Source of the DNA: Pseudonocardia sp.
GTDB taxonomy: Bacteria; Actinomycetota; Actinomycetes; Mycobacteriales; Pseudonocardiaceae
Reading direction: 5' to 3'
DNA length: 64,000 nucleotides
NCBI GenBank assembly: GCA_025869365.1
Contig: JAOZVV010000005.1
Span: 1-64,000, forward strand
The translations under genes were made by a program, and so were the position numbers. The notes beneath the pieces were generated by a model, which searched no databases, was not told the origin of the DNA, and saw only the letters and a program-made list of their open reading frames with translations. This document shows, piece after piece, positions 9,790 to 18,399 of the stretch. How positions within the stretch are numbered: the first letter of the stretch is position 1; each line of letters opens with the position of its first letter.

Positions 9790-10556
9790 CCCGACGGGAC
9801 ATCGAGCACCCCGAGGCGGACACGGAGCGGACGACGCGCATCCCGCGGATCACCGCTCCGCTCGCCGAGGACCCGCCGACGGCGCCCACCGGGTCGCCGG
9901 TGGTGGGACCCGCGTCGGACGACGCCCGGGCGGACGACGCCGGGCCGCGCCGCGGCATGCCCACGCTCATGGAACAGATGGGCGGCGTGCCGGGGATCGT
10001 CGCGTCGACGATCCCGGTGCTGGTCTTCGTCGTCGCGAACATCCTGTTCGAGCTCAGGCCCGCGCTGATCGCCGCGATCGTCGCCGGGGTGCTCATCGCC
10101 GGTTACCGGATCGCCCGCAAGCAGGCGTTGCAGCCCGCCGTCTCCGGACTCGTCGGGGTCGGGGTCTGCGCGTTCATCGCCTACCGCACGGGCGAGGCGC
10201 GCGGCTTCTACCTGCCCGGACTCCTCTACAGCGCGGGCCTCGCGCTCGCGTTCCTGGTCTCGATCGTCGTGCGCTGGCCGCTCGCCGGCGTCATCTGGAA
10301 CGGCATCAACGGCCACGGCCAGGAGTGGCGCAAGGACTCGCGCATGCTGCGTGCGTACATGTGGGCGAGCGGTCTGTGGACCCTCGTCTTCGCCGCCCGG
10401 CTGGTGGTGCAGGGCTGGCTCTACAACGAGAACCAGGACACCTGGCTGGGCATCGCCCGCCTCGCGATGGGCTACCCGCTGATCGGCGTCGCCCTGCTGG
10501 GCACGGTCTGGGCGGTCCGCCGGGCCAACCGGCAGAACGCGGCCGACCCCGCCTGA
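9786..10556 (+). CDS. DUF3159 integral membrane protein
   Basis: Membrane protein of 256 aa in the DUF3159 family (Rv2693c position). After a soluble segment of about 65 aa, TLMEQMGGVPGIVASTIP leads into about six hydrophobic helices, for example VLVFVVANILFEL, LIAAIVAGVLIAGY, LLYSAGLALAFLVSIVV and MGYPLIGVALLGTVWAV. NGINGHGQEWRKDSR and WLYNENQDTWLG are typical conserved loops. The GTG start overlaps the preceding OB-protein stop by 4 nt, so the pair is coupled. Function unknown; its permanent position beside the TrkA genes suggests a membrane or ion-related role, which is inference. Confidence 0.85.
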   Translation: MTRRDIEHPEADTERTTRIPRITAPLAEDPPTAPTGSPVVGPASDDARADDAGPRRGMPTLMEQMGGVPGIVASTIPVLVFVVANILFELRPALIAAIVAGVLIAGYRIARKQALQPAVSGLVGVGVCAFIAYRTGEARGFYLPGLLYSAGLALAFLVSIVVRWPLAGVIWNGINGHGQEWRKDSRMLRAYMWASGLWTLVFAARLVVQGWLYNENQDTWLGIARLAMGYPLIGVALLGTVWAVRRANRQNAADPA

Positions 10557-10564
10557 TCCCGGCA

Positions 10565-10623
10565 CGGTTCAGCAAAGCCACATTCATGAAGCGGTTCTTC
10601 ATGAATGTGGCTTTGCTGAACCG
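10565..10623. terminator. Perfect 27-bp hairpin, bidirectional terminator-like repeat
   Basis: Arms 10565-10591 and 10597-10623 are perfect complements with a 5-nt loop (CGGTT). The arm contains GCAAAGCCACATTCATG, clearly AT-richer than its surroundings. It lies between the convergent DUF3159 and TrkA genes, 9 nt after one stop and 3 nt before the other. A related hairpin occurs at 62999-63051. Confidence 0.75.
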
Positions 10624-10625
10624 AC

Positions 10626-11297
10626 TCAGGGGCCCTCGACGACCGCCGCGCGGATCTCCTCCTCGACCGCGGTGGTGGCCACGAAGAGCAGTTCGTCCCC
10701 GGGCTCCAGTGCGTCGTCCGCCTGCGGCACGATCACCCGGCCGCCCCGCAGGATCGTGACGAGCGCGGAGTCCGGCGGCAGCTTCAGGTCCTTCACCGGG
10801 CGCCCCGCCAGCCGGGTCTCCGCGGGCAGCGTCACCTCGACGAGGTTCGCCTGGCCCTGCCGGAACGTCATCAGCCGGACCAGGTCCCCCACGGCCACGG
10901 CCTCCTCGACGAGCGCGGCCAGCATCCGCGGCGTGGACACCGAGACGTCGACGCCCCAGTTCTCGCCGAAGAGCCACTCGTTGCGCGGGTCGTTGACCCG
11001 GGCCACCACCCGCCGGACCCCGAACTCGGTCTTCGCCAGGAGCGAGACGACGAGGTTGACCTTGTCGTCCCCGGTCGCGGCGATGACGACGTCGCAGCTC
11101 TCGACCCCGGCCTGCTCCAGGGACGCGAGCTCGCACGCGTCCGCGTGCACCCACTCCGCCTCCTCGACCGACGCCGGGTCGATGTGGTCCAGGTCCCGCT
11201 CGATCAACATCACCTGGTGCTGGTTCTCGACCAGCTCCCGGGCGATGGACCGGCCGACGGCCCCGGCCCCGGCGATCGCGACGCGCATGCCGCTCAT
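10626..11297 (-). CDS. TrkA-family potassium uptake regulator (CeoC type)
   Basis: Cytoplasmic NAD(H)-binding regulatory subunit of a Trk/Ktr-type K+ system (223 aa). RCK_N spans about 1-130: the Rossmann loop AGAGAVGRSIA, then MLIERD and VVIAATGDDKVNLVVSLLA. RCK_C (TrkA_C) lies at about 140-220 (VEVTLPAETRLAGRPVKDL, LLFVAT). The start MSGMRVAI at 11297 overlaps the upstream trkA stop by 4 nt (ATGA); MRVAI at 11288 is the alternative. It pairs with the next gene as ceoB/ceoC do in mycobacteria. The K+-conducting subunit is not in this window, unless the neighbouring APC-type permease fills that role. Confidence 0.9.
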   Translation of the reverse strand: MSGMRVAIAGAGAVGRSIARELVENQHQVMLIERDLDHIDPASVEEAEWVHADACELASLEQAGVESCDVVIAATGDDKVNLVVSLLAKTEFGVRRVVARVNDPRNEWLFGENWGVDVSVSTPRMLAALVEEAVAVGDLVRLMTFRQGQANLVEVTLPAETRLAGRPVKDLKLPPDSALVTILRGGRVIVPQADDALEPGDELLFVATTAVEEEIRAAVVEGP

Positions 11298-11956
11298 CCT
11301 TCCTGCGGCGGGGCGACCGCGGCCGTCGTGACGTCGCTGACGGTGCCGGACACCGCTGCCACGTACACGGTGTCCTCGGCCTGGACGGCCGTGTCGCCGC
11401 GGGGGAGGACCCCGGTGCCGAAGCGGACGATGAAGGCGACCCGGCAGCCCGTGGTCTCCTCCAGCTGCCGGATCGGGCGGCCGACCCAGTCCTCGTGCAG
11501 GGGCAGCGGCAGGATCGCGACCGTGCCGGCCGGCTCGCGCCAGGCCGTCGCGACGCCGTCCGGGAGCACCATCCGCATGAACCGGTCCGTGGTCCACGGG
11601 ACGGTCGCGACGGTCGGGATGCCGAGCCGCTCGTAGACCGCGGCGCGCTTCGCGTCGTAAATGCGGGCGACGACCCGTTCGACGCCGAAGGTCTCCCGCG
11701 CCACCCGGGCCGAGAGGATGTTCGAGTTGTCCCCGCTGGAGACCGCGGCGAAGGCGTCCGCCTTCTCGATGCCGGCCTCGGTGAGGACCTCGCGGTGGAA
11801 GCCGAACCCGACGACCTGGCGGCCGTGGAAGTCCGGGCCGAGCCTGCGGAACGCCTGCGGGTCCCGGTCGATCACGGCCACGTCGTGGCCGAGCCGCTCC
11901 AGACCCGCGGACAGCGAGGCGCCGACGCGCCCGCATCCCATGATCACGACGTACAT
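11294..11956 (-). CDS. TrkA-family potassium uptake regulator (CeoB type)
   Basis: Second RCK-domain protein of the pair (220 aa). The RCK_N domain starts at once with MYVVIMGCGRVGASLSAGL and continues with AVIDRDPQAFRRLG and AFAAVSSGDNSNILSARVAR. The RCK_C domain follows at about 140-215 (WVGRPIRQLEETTGCRVAF, DTVYVAA). The ATG at 11956 has a GGGAGGGG ribosome site. It is the first gene of a two-gene operon (ATGA overlap with the second TrkA) and is divergent from the APC permease gene, as in Rv2691/Rv2690c. The two subunits probably assemble into one heteromeric gating ring. Confidence 0.9.
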   Translation of the reverse strand: MYVVIMGCGRVGASLSAGLERLGHDVAVIDRDPQAFRRLGPDFHGRQVVGFGFHREVLTEAGIEKADAFAAVSSGDNSNILSARVARETFGVERVVARIYDAKRAAVYERLGIPTVATVPWTTDRFMRMVLPDGVATAWREPAGTVAILPLPLHEDWVGRPIRQLEETTGCRVAFIVRFGTGVLPRGDTAVQAEDTVYVAAVSGTVSDVTTAAVAPPQEG

Positions 11957-12072
11957 CTCGTGAGGGCCCCTCCCGGGCTCGCGTGCGGTCTCCGCCCGGG
12001 CCGTGGTCTCGCGAGCGAGGCATGATCCGTGCGGTCGGCGCACGCTATCGCGTCCGACGATCGCCGAGAGCA

Positions 12073-12078
12073 TAGGCT
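12073..12078 (+). promoter_or_regulatory. Candidate leaderless promoter -10 of the APC permease gene
   Basis: TAGGCT (TANNNT) is followed by exactly 7 nt and then the GTG at 12086, with no ribosome site between them. This is the same geometry as at 5346 and 51121. Confidence 0.4.
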
Positions 12079-12085
12079 TCCGCCC

Positions 12086-14167
12086 GTGTCCAAGCTCGGC
12101 GTCGCCGTGAAGCGCATCCTCGTCGGTCGCCCCCAGCGCAGCGACAAGCTCCAGGGCACGCTTCTCAAGAAGCGGATCGCCCTCCCGGTGTTCGCCTCCG
12201 ACGCGATGTCGTCGGTGGCGTACGCGCCGGAGGAGATCTTCCTGACGCTCTCCGTCGCGGGAGTGACGTCCTACGCGCTGTCCCCGTGGATCGGCCTCGC
12301 GGTCGTCGTCGTGCTGCTCACGGTGGTGACGAGCTACCGGCAGAACGTGCACGCCTACCCGTCCGGCGGCGGGGACTACGAGGTGGCGACGGTCAACCTG
12401 GGCCGACGCGCGGGCCTCACGGTGGCGAGCGCCCTGCTCGTGGACTACACGCTCACCGTCGCCGTGTCGATCTCGGCGGCCGCGGCCAACGTCGGCGCGC
12501 TCGTGCCCTTCGTCGCGGAGCACAAGGTGATCTTCGCCGTGCTCGCGATCGCGCTGCTGACGACGGTCAACCTGCGCGGCATCCGCGAGTCCGGCACCGC
12601 CTTCGCCATCCCGGTCTACGCGTTCATGATCGGCATCGGGACGATGATCATCTGGGGTCTGACCCGGGTGCTGCTGCTCGGCCAGGACGTCCACACCGCG
12701 AGCACGGACCTGCACCTCGTCGCCGAGGGGGACGCGTTCACCGGGCTCGCGCTCGTCCTGCTGATCCTGCGCTCGTTCACCCAGGGCGCCGCGGCCCTGA
12801 CCGGCGTCGAGGCGATCAGCAACGGCGTCCCCGCGTTCCGCAAGCCCAAGTCGAAGAACGCGGCGACGACCCTGCTGCTGCTCGGCACGATCTCGGTCTC
12901 GATGTTCATGGGCCTGATCGCGCTCGCCCAGCTGACCGGCGTCAAGATCGCGGAGGACCCCGCTCGCCAGTTCCCCGACGCGCCGCCGGGCTATGTCCAG
13001 CAGACCATGGTCGCCCAGCTGGCGGACGCCGTGTTCAGCGGTTTCCGGCCCGGCTTCTACTTCGTCGTGGTCATGACCGCCCTGATCCTCGCGCTGGCGG
13101 CCAACACGGCGTTCAACGGTTTCCCGGTGCTCGGCTCGATCCTGTCCCAGGACCGGTTCCTGCCCCGCCAGCTGCACACCCGCGGGGACCGGCTCGCGTT
13201 CTCCAACGGCATCCTGATCCTCGCGGCGCTCGCCGTCGTGCTGGTGATCGGCTTCCAGGCGGAGGTCACCCGGCTGATCCCGCTCTACACCGTCGGCGTC
13301 TTCGTGTCGTTCACGCTGAGCCAGACGGGCATGGTGCGGCACTGGAGACGGTTGCTGGGCACGGAGACGGACCCGGCGGCCCGGCGGAAGATGCGCCGCT
13401 CGCAGACCATCAACGGGTTCGGCGCGATCATGACCGGCGTCGTGCTGGTCACGGTGCTGATCACCAAGTTCACCCTCGGGGCCTGGATCGCCATCGCGGC
13501 GATGGGCGGGTTCTTCCTCCTCATGGTCGCGATCCAGAAGCACTACGACCGGGTGTCCGCCGAGCTGCAGGCGGGGGACGCGGACACGGTGCTGCCGTCG
13601 CGCAACCACGGCATCGTCCTCGTCTCCACGCTGCACAAACCCACCCTGCGCGCGCTCGCCTACGCGCGGGCCGCGCGGCCGGACGTGCTCGAGGCCGTGA
13701 CGGTCAACGTCGACGACTCGGACACCAAACGGCTCTTCCGGGACTGGGAGAAGCGACGGATCCCGGTGGCTCTCAAGGTCATCGAGTCCCCGTACCGGGA
13801 GATCACCAAGCCCGTGCTGGACTACGTCAAGCGGATCCGCAGCGACAACCCGCGAGACGTCGTCACCGTCTACATCCCGGAGTACGTGGTCGGCCACTGG
13901 TGGGAGCAGCTCCTGCACAACCAGAGCGCGTTGCGGCTGAAGAGCAGGCTGCTCTTCCAGCCCGGCGTGATGGTCACGAGCGTGCCCTGGCAGCTCGACT
14001 CCTCGCAGCGGGCCCAGGTCCTGAGCCCGCACTACGCGCCGGGAGCCTCCCGGCGCGGTTACCCGTCCATGCAGCAGCTGCCCGGAGAGGCGGGGACCGG
14101 CCCGGCCGAGCCCGTCGTGGGCGCTGCGCGGACGGGCGAACCCCGGAAGGACGACCGTGTCTCCTGA
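12086..14167 (+). CDS. APC-superfamily permease (Rv2690c type)
   Basis: Large secondary transporter of 693 aa. About 12 membrane helices fill residues 35-490, beginning IALPVFASDAMSSVAYAPEE, a conserved stretch in this APC branch. A soluble domain of about 190 aa follows (HGIVLVSTLHKPTLRALAYA, VTVNVDDSDTKRLFRDW, VVTVYIPEYVVGHWWEQLL). Proteins of this build are related to KimA-type K+ transporters, and the neighbouring divergent TrkA pair makes potassium a plausible substrate; annotation as an amino-acid permease is the alternative. The start is the GTG at 12086, with a -10-like box 7 nt upstream. Its last 11 nt overlap the methyltransferase gene. Confidence 0.85.
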   Translation: MSKLGVAVKRILVGRPQRSDKLQGTLLKKRIALPVFASDAMSSVAYAPEEIFLTLSVAGVTSYALSPWIGLAVVVVLLTVVTSYRQNVHAYPSGGGDYEVATVNLGRRAGLTVASALLVDYTLTVAVSISAAAANVGALVPFVAEHKVIFAVLAIALLTTVNLRGIRESGTAFAIPVYAFMIGIGTMIIWGLTRVLLLGQDVHTASTDLHLVAEGDAFTGLALVLLILRSFTQGAAALTGVEAISNGVPAFRKPKSKNAATTLLLLGTISVSMFMGLIALAQLTGVKIAEDPARQFPDAPPGYVQQTMVAQLADAVFSGFRPGFYFVVVMTALILALAANTAFNGFPVLGSILSQDRFLPRQLHTRGDRLAFSNGILILAALAVVLVIGFQAEVTRLIPLYTVGVFVSFTLSQTGMVRHWRRLLGTETDPAARRKMRRSQTINGFGAIMTGVVLVTVLITKFTLGAWIAIAAMGGFFLLMVAIQKHYDRVSAELQAGDADTVLPSRNHGIVLVSTLHKPTLRALAYARAARPDVLEAVTVNVDDSDTKRLFRDWEKRRIPVALKVIESPYREITKPVLDYVKRIRSDNPRDVVTVYIPEYVVGHWWEQLLHNQSALRLKSRLLFQPGVMVTSVPWQLDSSQRAQVLSPHYAPGASRRGYPSMQQLPGEAGTGPAEPVVGAARTGEPRKDDRVS

Positions 14168-15389
14168 GGTTGAGTCTCTCGACGCCGGTACACCCGTGCT
14201 GAACTGGACGGACCGCGTGCTCGAGCTCGAGATCGGGCCGGTGGCACACGGCGGGCACTGCGTCGCGCGCACGGACCCCGACGACACCGACGGACGTGGC
14301 CGGGTCGTGTTCGTCCGGCACGCACTGCCCGGCGAACGGGTGCGTGCGGTCGTCACCGAGGACCAGGGCGGCGGCTTCTGCCGCGCGGACGCGATCTCCG
14401 TCCTCCGAGCTTCGCCGGACCGCGTCCCGGCGCCGTGCTCCTGGGCCCGCGCGGGCGGGTGCGGCGGGTGCGACTTCCAGCACGTCGACCCGGCCGCGCA
14501 GCGCAGGCTGAAGACGGCGGTGCTGCACGAGCAGCTGCAGCGGCTGGCCGGGCTGACCTCGGACGTCCAGGTCGAGGAGCTGCCGGGCGGCGCGCTCGGG
14601 TGGCGGCAGCGGCTGCGCCTCGCGGTCGACGACGAGGGCACGCCCGGGCTGCGGGCGCACCGCAGCCACGAGGTCGTCCCGATCTCGGACTGTCTGCTCG
14701 CCCCCGAGGGCCTGCTCGACGACGTGCTGGGCTCGCCCTACCCGCCCGGGGACGAGGTCGACGTCGCCCTGGACGCGGACGGCGTGCGGCACATCGGTGT
14801 GGTGTCCACGGCCGGGCGGGGCGGGGGATCGGTCCAGCGGGCGGCCGGCCGTGAGTGGGAGCTCTCGCCGGGTGCCTTCTGGCAGGTCCACCCCGCGCTG
14901 GCGGACACGCTCGTCGATCTGGTGCGGGAGTGGGCCGACGCGCCCGCCGGCGGCGCCGCATGGGACCTCTACGGCGGCGTCGGGATCTTCGCCGCCGTCC
15001 TCGCCGAGCAGGTGGGGCCGCGGGGGCACGTGACCGTCGTCGAGTCGTCGCGGCGGGCCGTCGAGGACGGGAAGAGCGCGCTGCGGGACCTGCGGCAGAT
15101 CACCTGGCGCACCGGTCGCGCGGAGACCCTGGTCAGCGGGCTGCAGGACCCGGACGTCGTGGTCGCGGACCCCCCGCGCAAGGGCCTCGGCCGGCAGATG
15201 GTCGAGGAGATCTGCGCGCGCGCCCCGCGGCGCGTCGTGCACGTCGCGTGCGACCCGGCGGCCCTGGCCCGGGACGTCGGTCTCTTCGCGGGGCGGGGTT
15301 ACGAGCTCACGGCCCTGCGCGCCTTCGACGCCTTCCCGATGACCCACCACTTCGAGTGCGTCGCGCTCTTCGCGCCGGTGCGCGAATAG
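14157..15389 (+). CDS. TrmA/RumA-family RNA (uracil-C5) methyltransferase
   Basis: SAM-dependent RNA m5U methyltransferase of 410 aa. It has an N-terminal TRAM-like domain (VLELEIGPVAHGGHCVAR), an Fe-S-type cysteine cluster (CSWARAGGCGGCDFQH), a SAM-binding segment (WDLYGGVGIFAAVLA), then DPPRKGLG and the catalytic-Cys motif VHVACDPAALARD. The active site is therefore complete. The target base (tRNA U54 or a 23S rRNA uracil) cannot be decided from the sequence. The GTG start overlaps the upstream permease by 11 nt, as Rv2689c follows Rv2690c; this is the last gene of the conserved block. Confidence 0.92.
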   Translation: MSPEVESLDAGTPVLNWTDRVLELEIGPVAHGGHCVARTDPDDTDGRGRVVFVRHALPGERVRAVVTEDQGGGFCRADAISVLRASPDRVPAPCSWARAGGCGGCDFQHVDPAAQRRLKTAVLHEQLQRLAGLTSDVQVEELPGGALGWRQRLRLAVDDEGTPGLRAHRSHEVVPISDCLLAPEGLLDDVLGSPYPPGDEVDVALDADGVRHIGVVSTAGRGGGSVQRAAGREWELSPGAFWQVHPALADTLVDLVREWADAPAGGAAWDLYGGVGIFAAVLAEQVGPRGHVTVVESSRRAVEDGKSALRDLRQITWRTGRAETLVSGLQDPDVVVADPPRKGLGRQMVEEICARAPRRVVHVACDPAALARDVGLFAGRGYELTALRAFDAFPMTHHFECVALFAPVRE

Positions 15390-15448
15390 CCGCGAACAGC
15401 GTGGTTCCCGCGGTGTTTCCGCGCCCGATCCCTGACGGAGGACGACAC

Positions 15449-16309
15449 ATGACAGGACTGGCCGACCACGTGGCCGCCTGGGAACCCGAGCCGATCGAGG
15501 AGTCGGACACCATCGGTGCCCGCCCCTCGACCGCGTTCGCCGCCGTCCTGGACCAGGCGAGCCCGATCGACGCCCCGGACGCGGAGCTCCCCCTCGGCTG
15601 GCACCGCTTCCACTTCCTGGAGGCACCGGCCACCGCCGAGCTCGGGGAGGACGGGCACGTCCGGGAGGGCCACTTCCTGCCGCCGATCCCGAACCGCCGC
15701 CGGATGTTCGCCGGCGGGCGCCTGACGGCGCACGCGCCGATCCGGGTGGGCGACGACATCGTGCGGCGGAGCGAGATCACCTCCGTCGAGCCGAAGACCG
15801 GGCGCAGCGGCGAGATGCTCTTCGTCACCCTGCGCCAGGAGTTCCGGCGAGACGGCGAGCTGGTACTCGTCGAGGAGGAGGACGCGGTCTACCGGCAGCA
15901 GGAGCCGGGTGCTCCGCGGGCCGCGCCCGAGGCACCGCAGGCGGGCCCGGTGCCGGATGCCGCGCCGTGGCGGGCGATGCTCCACCCGGACGAGGCGATG
16001 CTGCTGCGGTTCAGCGCACTGACCTACAACGCGCACCGCATCCACTACGACCTGCCGTACGCGCGCGACGTCGAGGGGTTCCCGGGGCTGCTCGTGCACG
16101 GGCCGCTGCTCGCCCTGCTGCTCCTGGAGCTGCCGCGGCGGTTCACCCCGGACCGCCGGGTCGCGGAGTTCGCGTACCGCCTCAAGGCCCCGTCGTTCGC
16201 GGGCGCCCCGATCGTCGCGGACGGCACGCTCACGGAGTCCGGCGCGGACCTCGCCGCGGGGGTCCCGGACGCGACGCCCGCGATCACGGGCACGATCACC
16301 TACTCCTGA
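15449..16309 (+). CDS. MaoC/HTD2-type acyl-thioester dehydratase (mesaconyl-C4-CoA hydratase-like)
   Basis: Double hot-dog hydratase/dehydratase acting on an acyl-thioester (286 aa). The N-terminal hot-dog half has GWHRFHFLEAP, LPPIPNRRRMFAGGRL and VGDDIVRRSEI. The C-terminal half carries the catalytic segment FSALTYNAHRIHYDLPYA and VHGPLLALLLLELPRR. The overall pattern matches the FAS1-like dehydratase / mesaconyl-CoA hydratase group. The ATG at 15449 has an ACGGAGGA ribosome site. It stands alone, 59 nt after the methyltransferase gene, and its stop is followed after 3 nt by the first CGAGTCG array unit. The substrate is not determinable. Confidence 0.8.
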   Translation: MTGLADHVAAWEPEPIEESDTIGARPSTAFAAVLDQASPIDAPDAELPLGWHRFHFLEAPATAELGEDGHVREGHFLPPIPNRRRMFAGGRLTAHAPIRVGDDIVRRSEITSVEPKTGRSGEMLFVTLRQEFRRDGELVLVEEEDAVYRQQEPGAPRAAPEAPQAGPVPDAAPWRAMLHPDEAMLLRFSALTYNAHRIHYDLPYARDVEGFPGLLVHGPLLALLLLELPRRFTPDRRVAEFAYRLKAPSFAGAPIVADGTLTESGADLAAGVPDATPAITGTITYS

Positions 16310-16312
16310 CCC

Positions 16313-16428
16313 GCGAGTCGCGGTATTTCCGTCACCGAGTCGTGGTGGGGCCCGCTCGGGGCCCGGCTCACGGCGCCGGTGGGAGCACGGAAGTACCGCG
16401 ACTCGGTGGCGGAAATACCGCGACTCGC
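16313..16428. repeat. Inverted pair of CGAGTCG 22-bp arrays (2 + 2 units)
   Basis: Units begin at 16313 and 16335 on the plus strand and at 16428 and 16406 on the minus strand; both pairs have a 22-bp period. The unit begins GCGAGTCG or CCGAGTCG and three of the four continue CGGTATTTCCG or nearly so. The two arms form a long imperfect hairpin around a 28-bp centre and lie between the convergent dehydratase and amine oxidase genes, so they may also stop transcription. The same unit occurs at 51338-51403 and 52274-52339. Confidence 0.85.
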
Positions 16429-16452
16429 GGGGTGGTCAGGGGCGGTGGTCGC

Positions 16453-18399
16453 TCAGTGGCAGTGGTCGCCCTTCGGCTCCGAGGGGGGCAGGTCCAGGCC
16501 GGGGTTGCCGTCGAAGAAGCCGCTGGGCTTGAGCATGAAGCCGATCGTGGACACCGGCATCACCGGCCAGTCCTCCGGGCGGACGATGTGATGGGCGCCC
16601 ATCGTGTACCAGACCACCACGTCCTGACCCTCCAGCGGACGGTCCCCGGACCCGTACACCGGCAGCCCGTCGCTGCGCGGGTTCTGCAGCGGGTAGTCCC
16701 CGGCCGCGAAGCGCTGGGTCTCGTCGTACGCCGTCACCCAGAGCTGGTGGTCCGTGAACCCCGCCCGCGGCGCGAACACCGCGTCCGGTGGGTACATCGG
16801 CGGCACGTTCGCCCCCGGCATCAGGACGTACCCGGTGGGCTCGCCCAGCGCGGAGAGCCTCGTCGGGTTCTCGATCCGCCAGTGCCGCGCCTTCGACGCG
16901 TCGAGGTCCCGCCCGCCGACGGCCTCCGACGTCACGGGCGTCCGCACCACCTCCCACGCGTTCCCGTGCGGGTTCGCCGGCCCGGCCGGGCTCGCCACCG
17001 AGTCCAGCTCGACGACGGTGTTCGGCACCCCGTCGACCGTCATGTCCAGCCGCACGCAGAAGAAGTGCTGGTGGTGCGGCCCGTAGAGCCCCGGCGCGAC
17101 GAGCGTCCCGTGCGCCGGCCTCTCACCGGGCGCGATCGCCGCCGTCGAGATGACGCCCGTCAGCTTGACCTCGTACTCGATCGCGCCGTCCGTCGAGAGG
17201 TACCAGAAGTAGCCGTACTCGTAGTTGCCGACGGTCACGATCGTCGACAGCACGAGCCGCCGCTTGCGCCGCACCTCGACCTTCCCGGTCCGGAAGTCCG
17301 TGTGCTTCCAGGCGATGCCCACGTCCTCCTCGTGCATGCAGACGGCGTTCGGGATGATCACCGGGGCGCCGTCCTGGTCGTTGACGACGCCGTCGAGGTA
17401 CTGGATGTGCCCGACGCAGTCGCAGCCCAGGGTGAGCGGGTTCGCCAGCCAGCCGACGCCGTACTCGCCCTGGTCGAACACGTTCTTGAAGCGGTGCGTC
17501 GGCGCCGGGTCCCCGTAGGGCACGTACATCTCCGCCAGCGACGCGCGGTGCACGATCGGCCGCCCGTCGTAGGCGACCTGGTGCAGCACGAGCCCCTCGC
17601 GCGGGGTGAACCCGATCCGCAGGGACCACTTCTGCCAGCTCACCGCGTGCCCGTCGAGGATGAACGACGGCCCGTTCGGCTGGGTGATCTCCAGCGGCTG
17701 CACGTCGCCGCGGTACCCGTCGAACGCGGGCACGTTGTCCGGCGCGAACTGCCACTCGGCCTCGTAGTTGCCCGGTCTCGGCGGGAACGGGACGACGCCG
17801 TGGTCCGTGACGTCGACGACGACGCGCTCGTCCAGGTCGACGGTCACCACCAGCCCCTCGACGGGCCGGGCGTAGCCGTGCTCGCCGGGCGCGGACCGCA
17901 TCCACGTCAGCGGCCGGCAGATCCGCCGGGCGGCCGGGTCGTCGTCCGGGCCGGTCCAGCTCGAGGCCCACGGGTCGATCATGGCGAGCTCGAAGTCCTC
18001 GACGCCGCGCCGCCGCATCGCCTCCTGCCAGCGCGGGTCGGCCCGGACGATGTCCTCGCAGGCGAAGAACTCCTCGCCCATGATCGGCGGCTGCACCCCC
18101 GGCCGGGCCCTCCAGGCGACGACCTCGCCGGCGGTCAGGGAGACGACGGCCTCGTAGGTGGTCCGGTCGGCCCGCTCGTAGAGGACGATCTCGGCCTCGC
18201 GGGGGAGCGGCGCGTCCCCGTCCGTCCAGCCGGTCACCGCGGCCTTCGACGGCTCGTGCAGGCTGACGAACACGAACCGCGCGGTCTCGGTGAGGCCCTT
18301 CGCCGAGGTCAGCAGGCTGCTGGCGGCGCGGACCTCGTCGGTGGTGAGCGGTTCGAGCGGATGGCCCAGGTGGGTGGGGGTCTCGGACACGGCGGTCAT
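16453..18399 (-). CDS. Copper-containing primary amine oxidase
   Basis: TPQ/Cu amine oxidase (648 aa): converts primary amines to aldehydes with release of NH3 and H2O2. The cofactor motif TVGNYEYG contains the Tyr that becomes topaquinone, YLDGVVND supplies the catalytic Asp region, and the copper ligands are seen in GPHHQHFF and MGAHHIVRPEDWPVMP. N2/N3-type domains precede (VRAASSLLTSAKGL, YEAVVSLTAGEVV). There is no signal peptide, so it is cytoplasmic, as in arthrobacterial enzymes. The ATG at 18399 overlaps the permease stop by 4 nt (ATGA), so amine import and oxidation are coupled. Histamine, tyramine and phenethylamine are all possible substrates. Confidence 0.95.
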   Translation of the reverse strand: MTAVSETPTHLGHPLEPLTTDEVRAASSLLTSAKGLTETARFVFVSLHEPSKAAVTGWTDGDAPLPREAEIVLYERADRTTYEAVVSLTAGEVVAWRARPGVQPPIMGEEFFACEDIVRADPRWQEAMRRRGVEDFELAMIDPWASSWTGPDDDPAARRICRPLTWMRSAPGEHGYARPVEGLVVTVDLDERVVVDVTDHGVVPFPPRPGNYEAEWQFAPDNVPAFDGYRGDVQPLEITQPNGPSFILDGHAVSWQKWSLRIGFTPREGLVLHQVAYDGRPIVHRASLAEMYVPYGDPAPTHRFKNVFDQGEYGVGWLANPLTLGCDCVGHIQYLDGVVNDQDGAPVIIPNAVCMHEEDVGIAWKHTDFRTGKVEVRRKRRLVLSTIVTVGNYEYGYFWYLSTDGAIEYEVKLTGVISTAAIAPGERPAHGTLVAPGLYGPHHQHFFCVRLDMTVDGVPNTVVELDSVASPAGPANPHGNAWEVVRTPVTSEAVGGRDLDASKARHWRIENPTRLSALGEPTGYVLMPGANVPPMYPPDAVFAPRAGFTDHQLWVTAYDETQRFAAGDYPLQNPRSDGLPVYGSGDRPLEGQDVVVWYTMGAHHIVRPEDWPVMPVSTIGFMLKPSGFFDGNPGLDLPPSEPKGDHCH

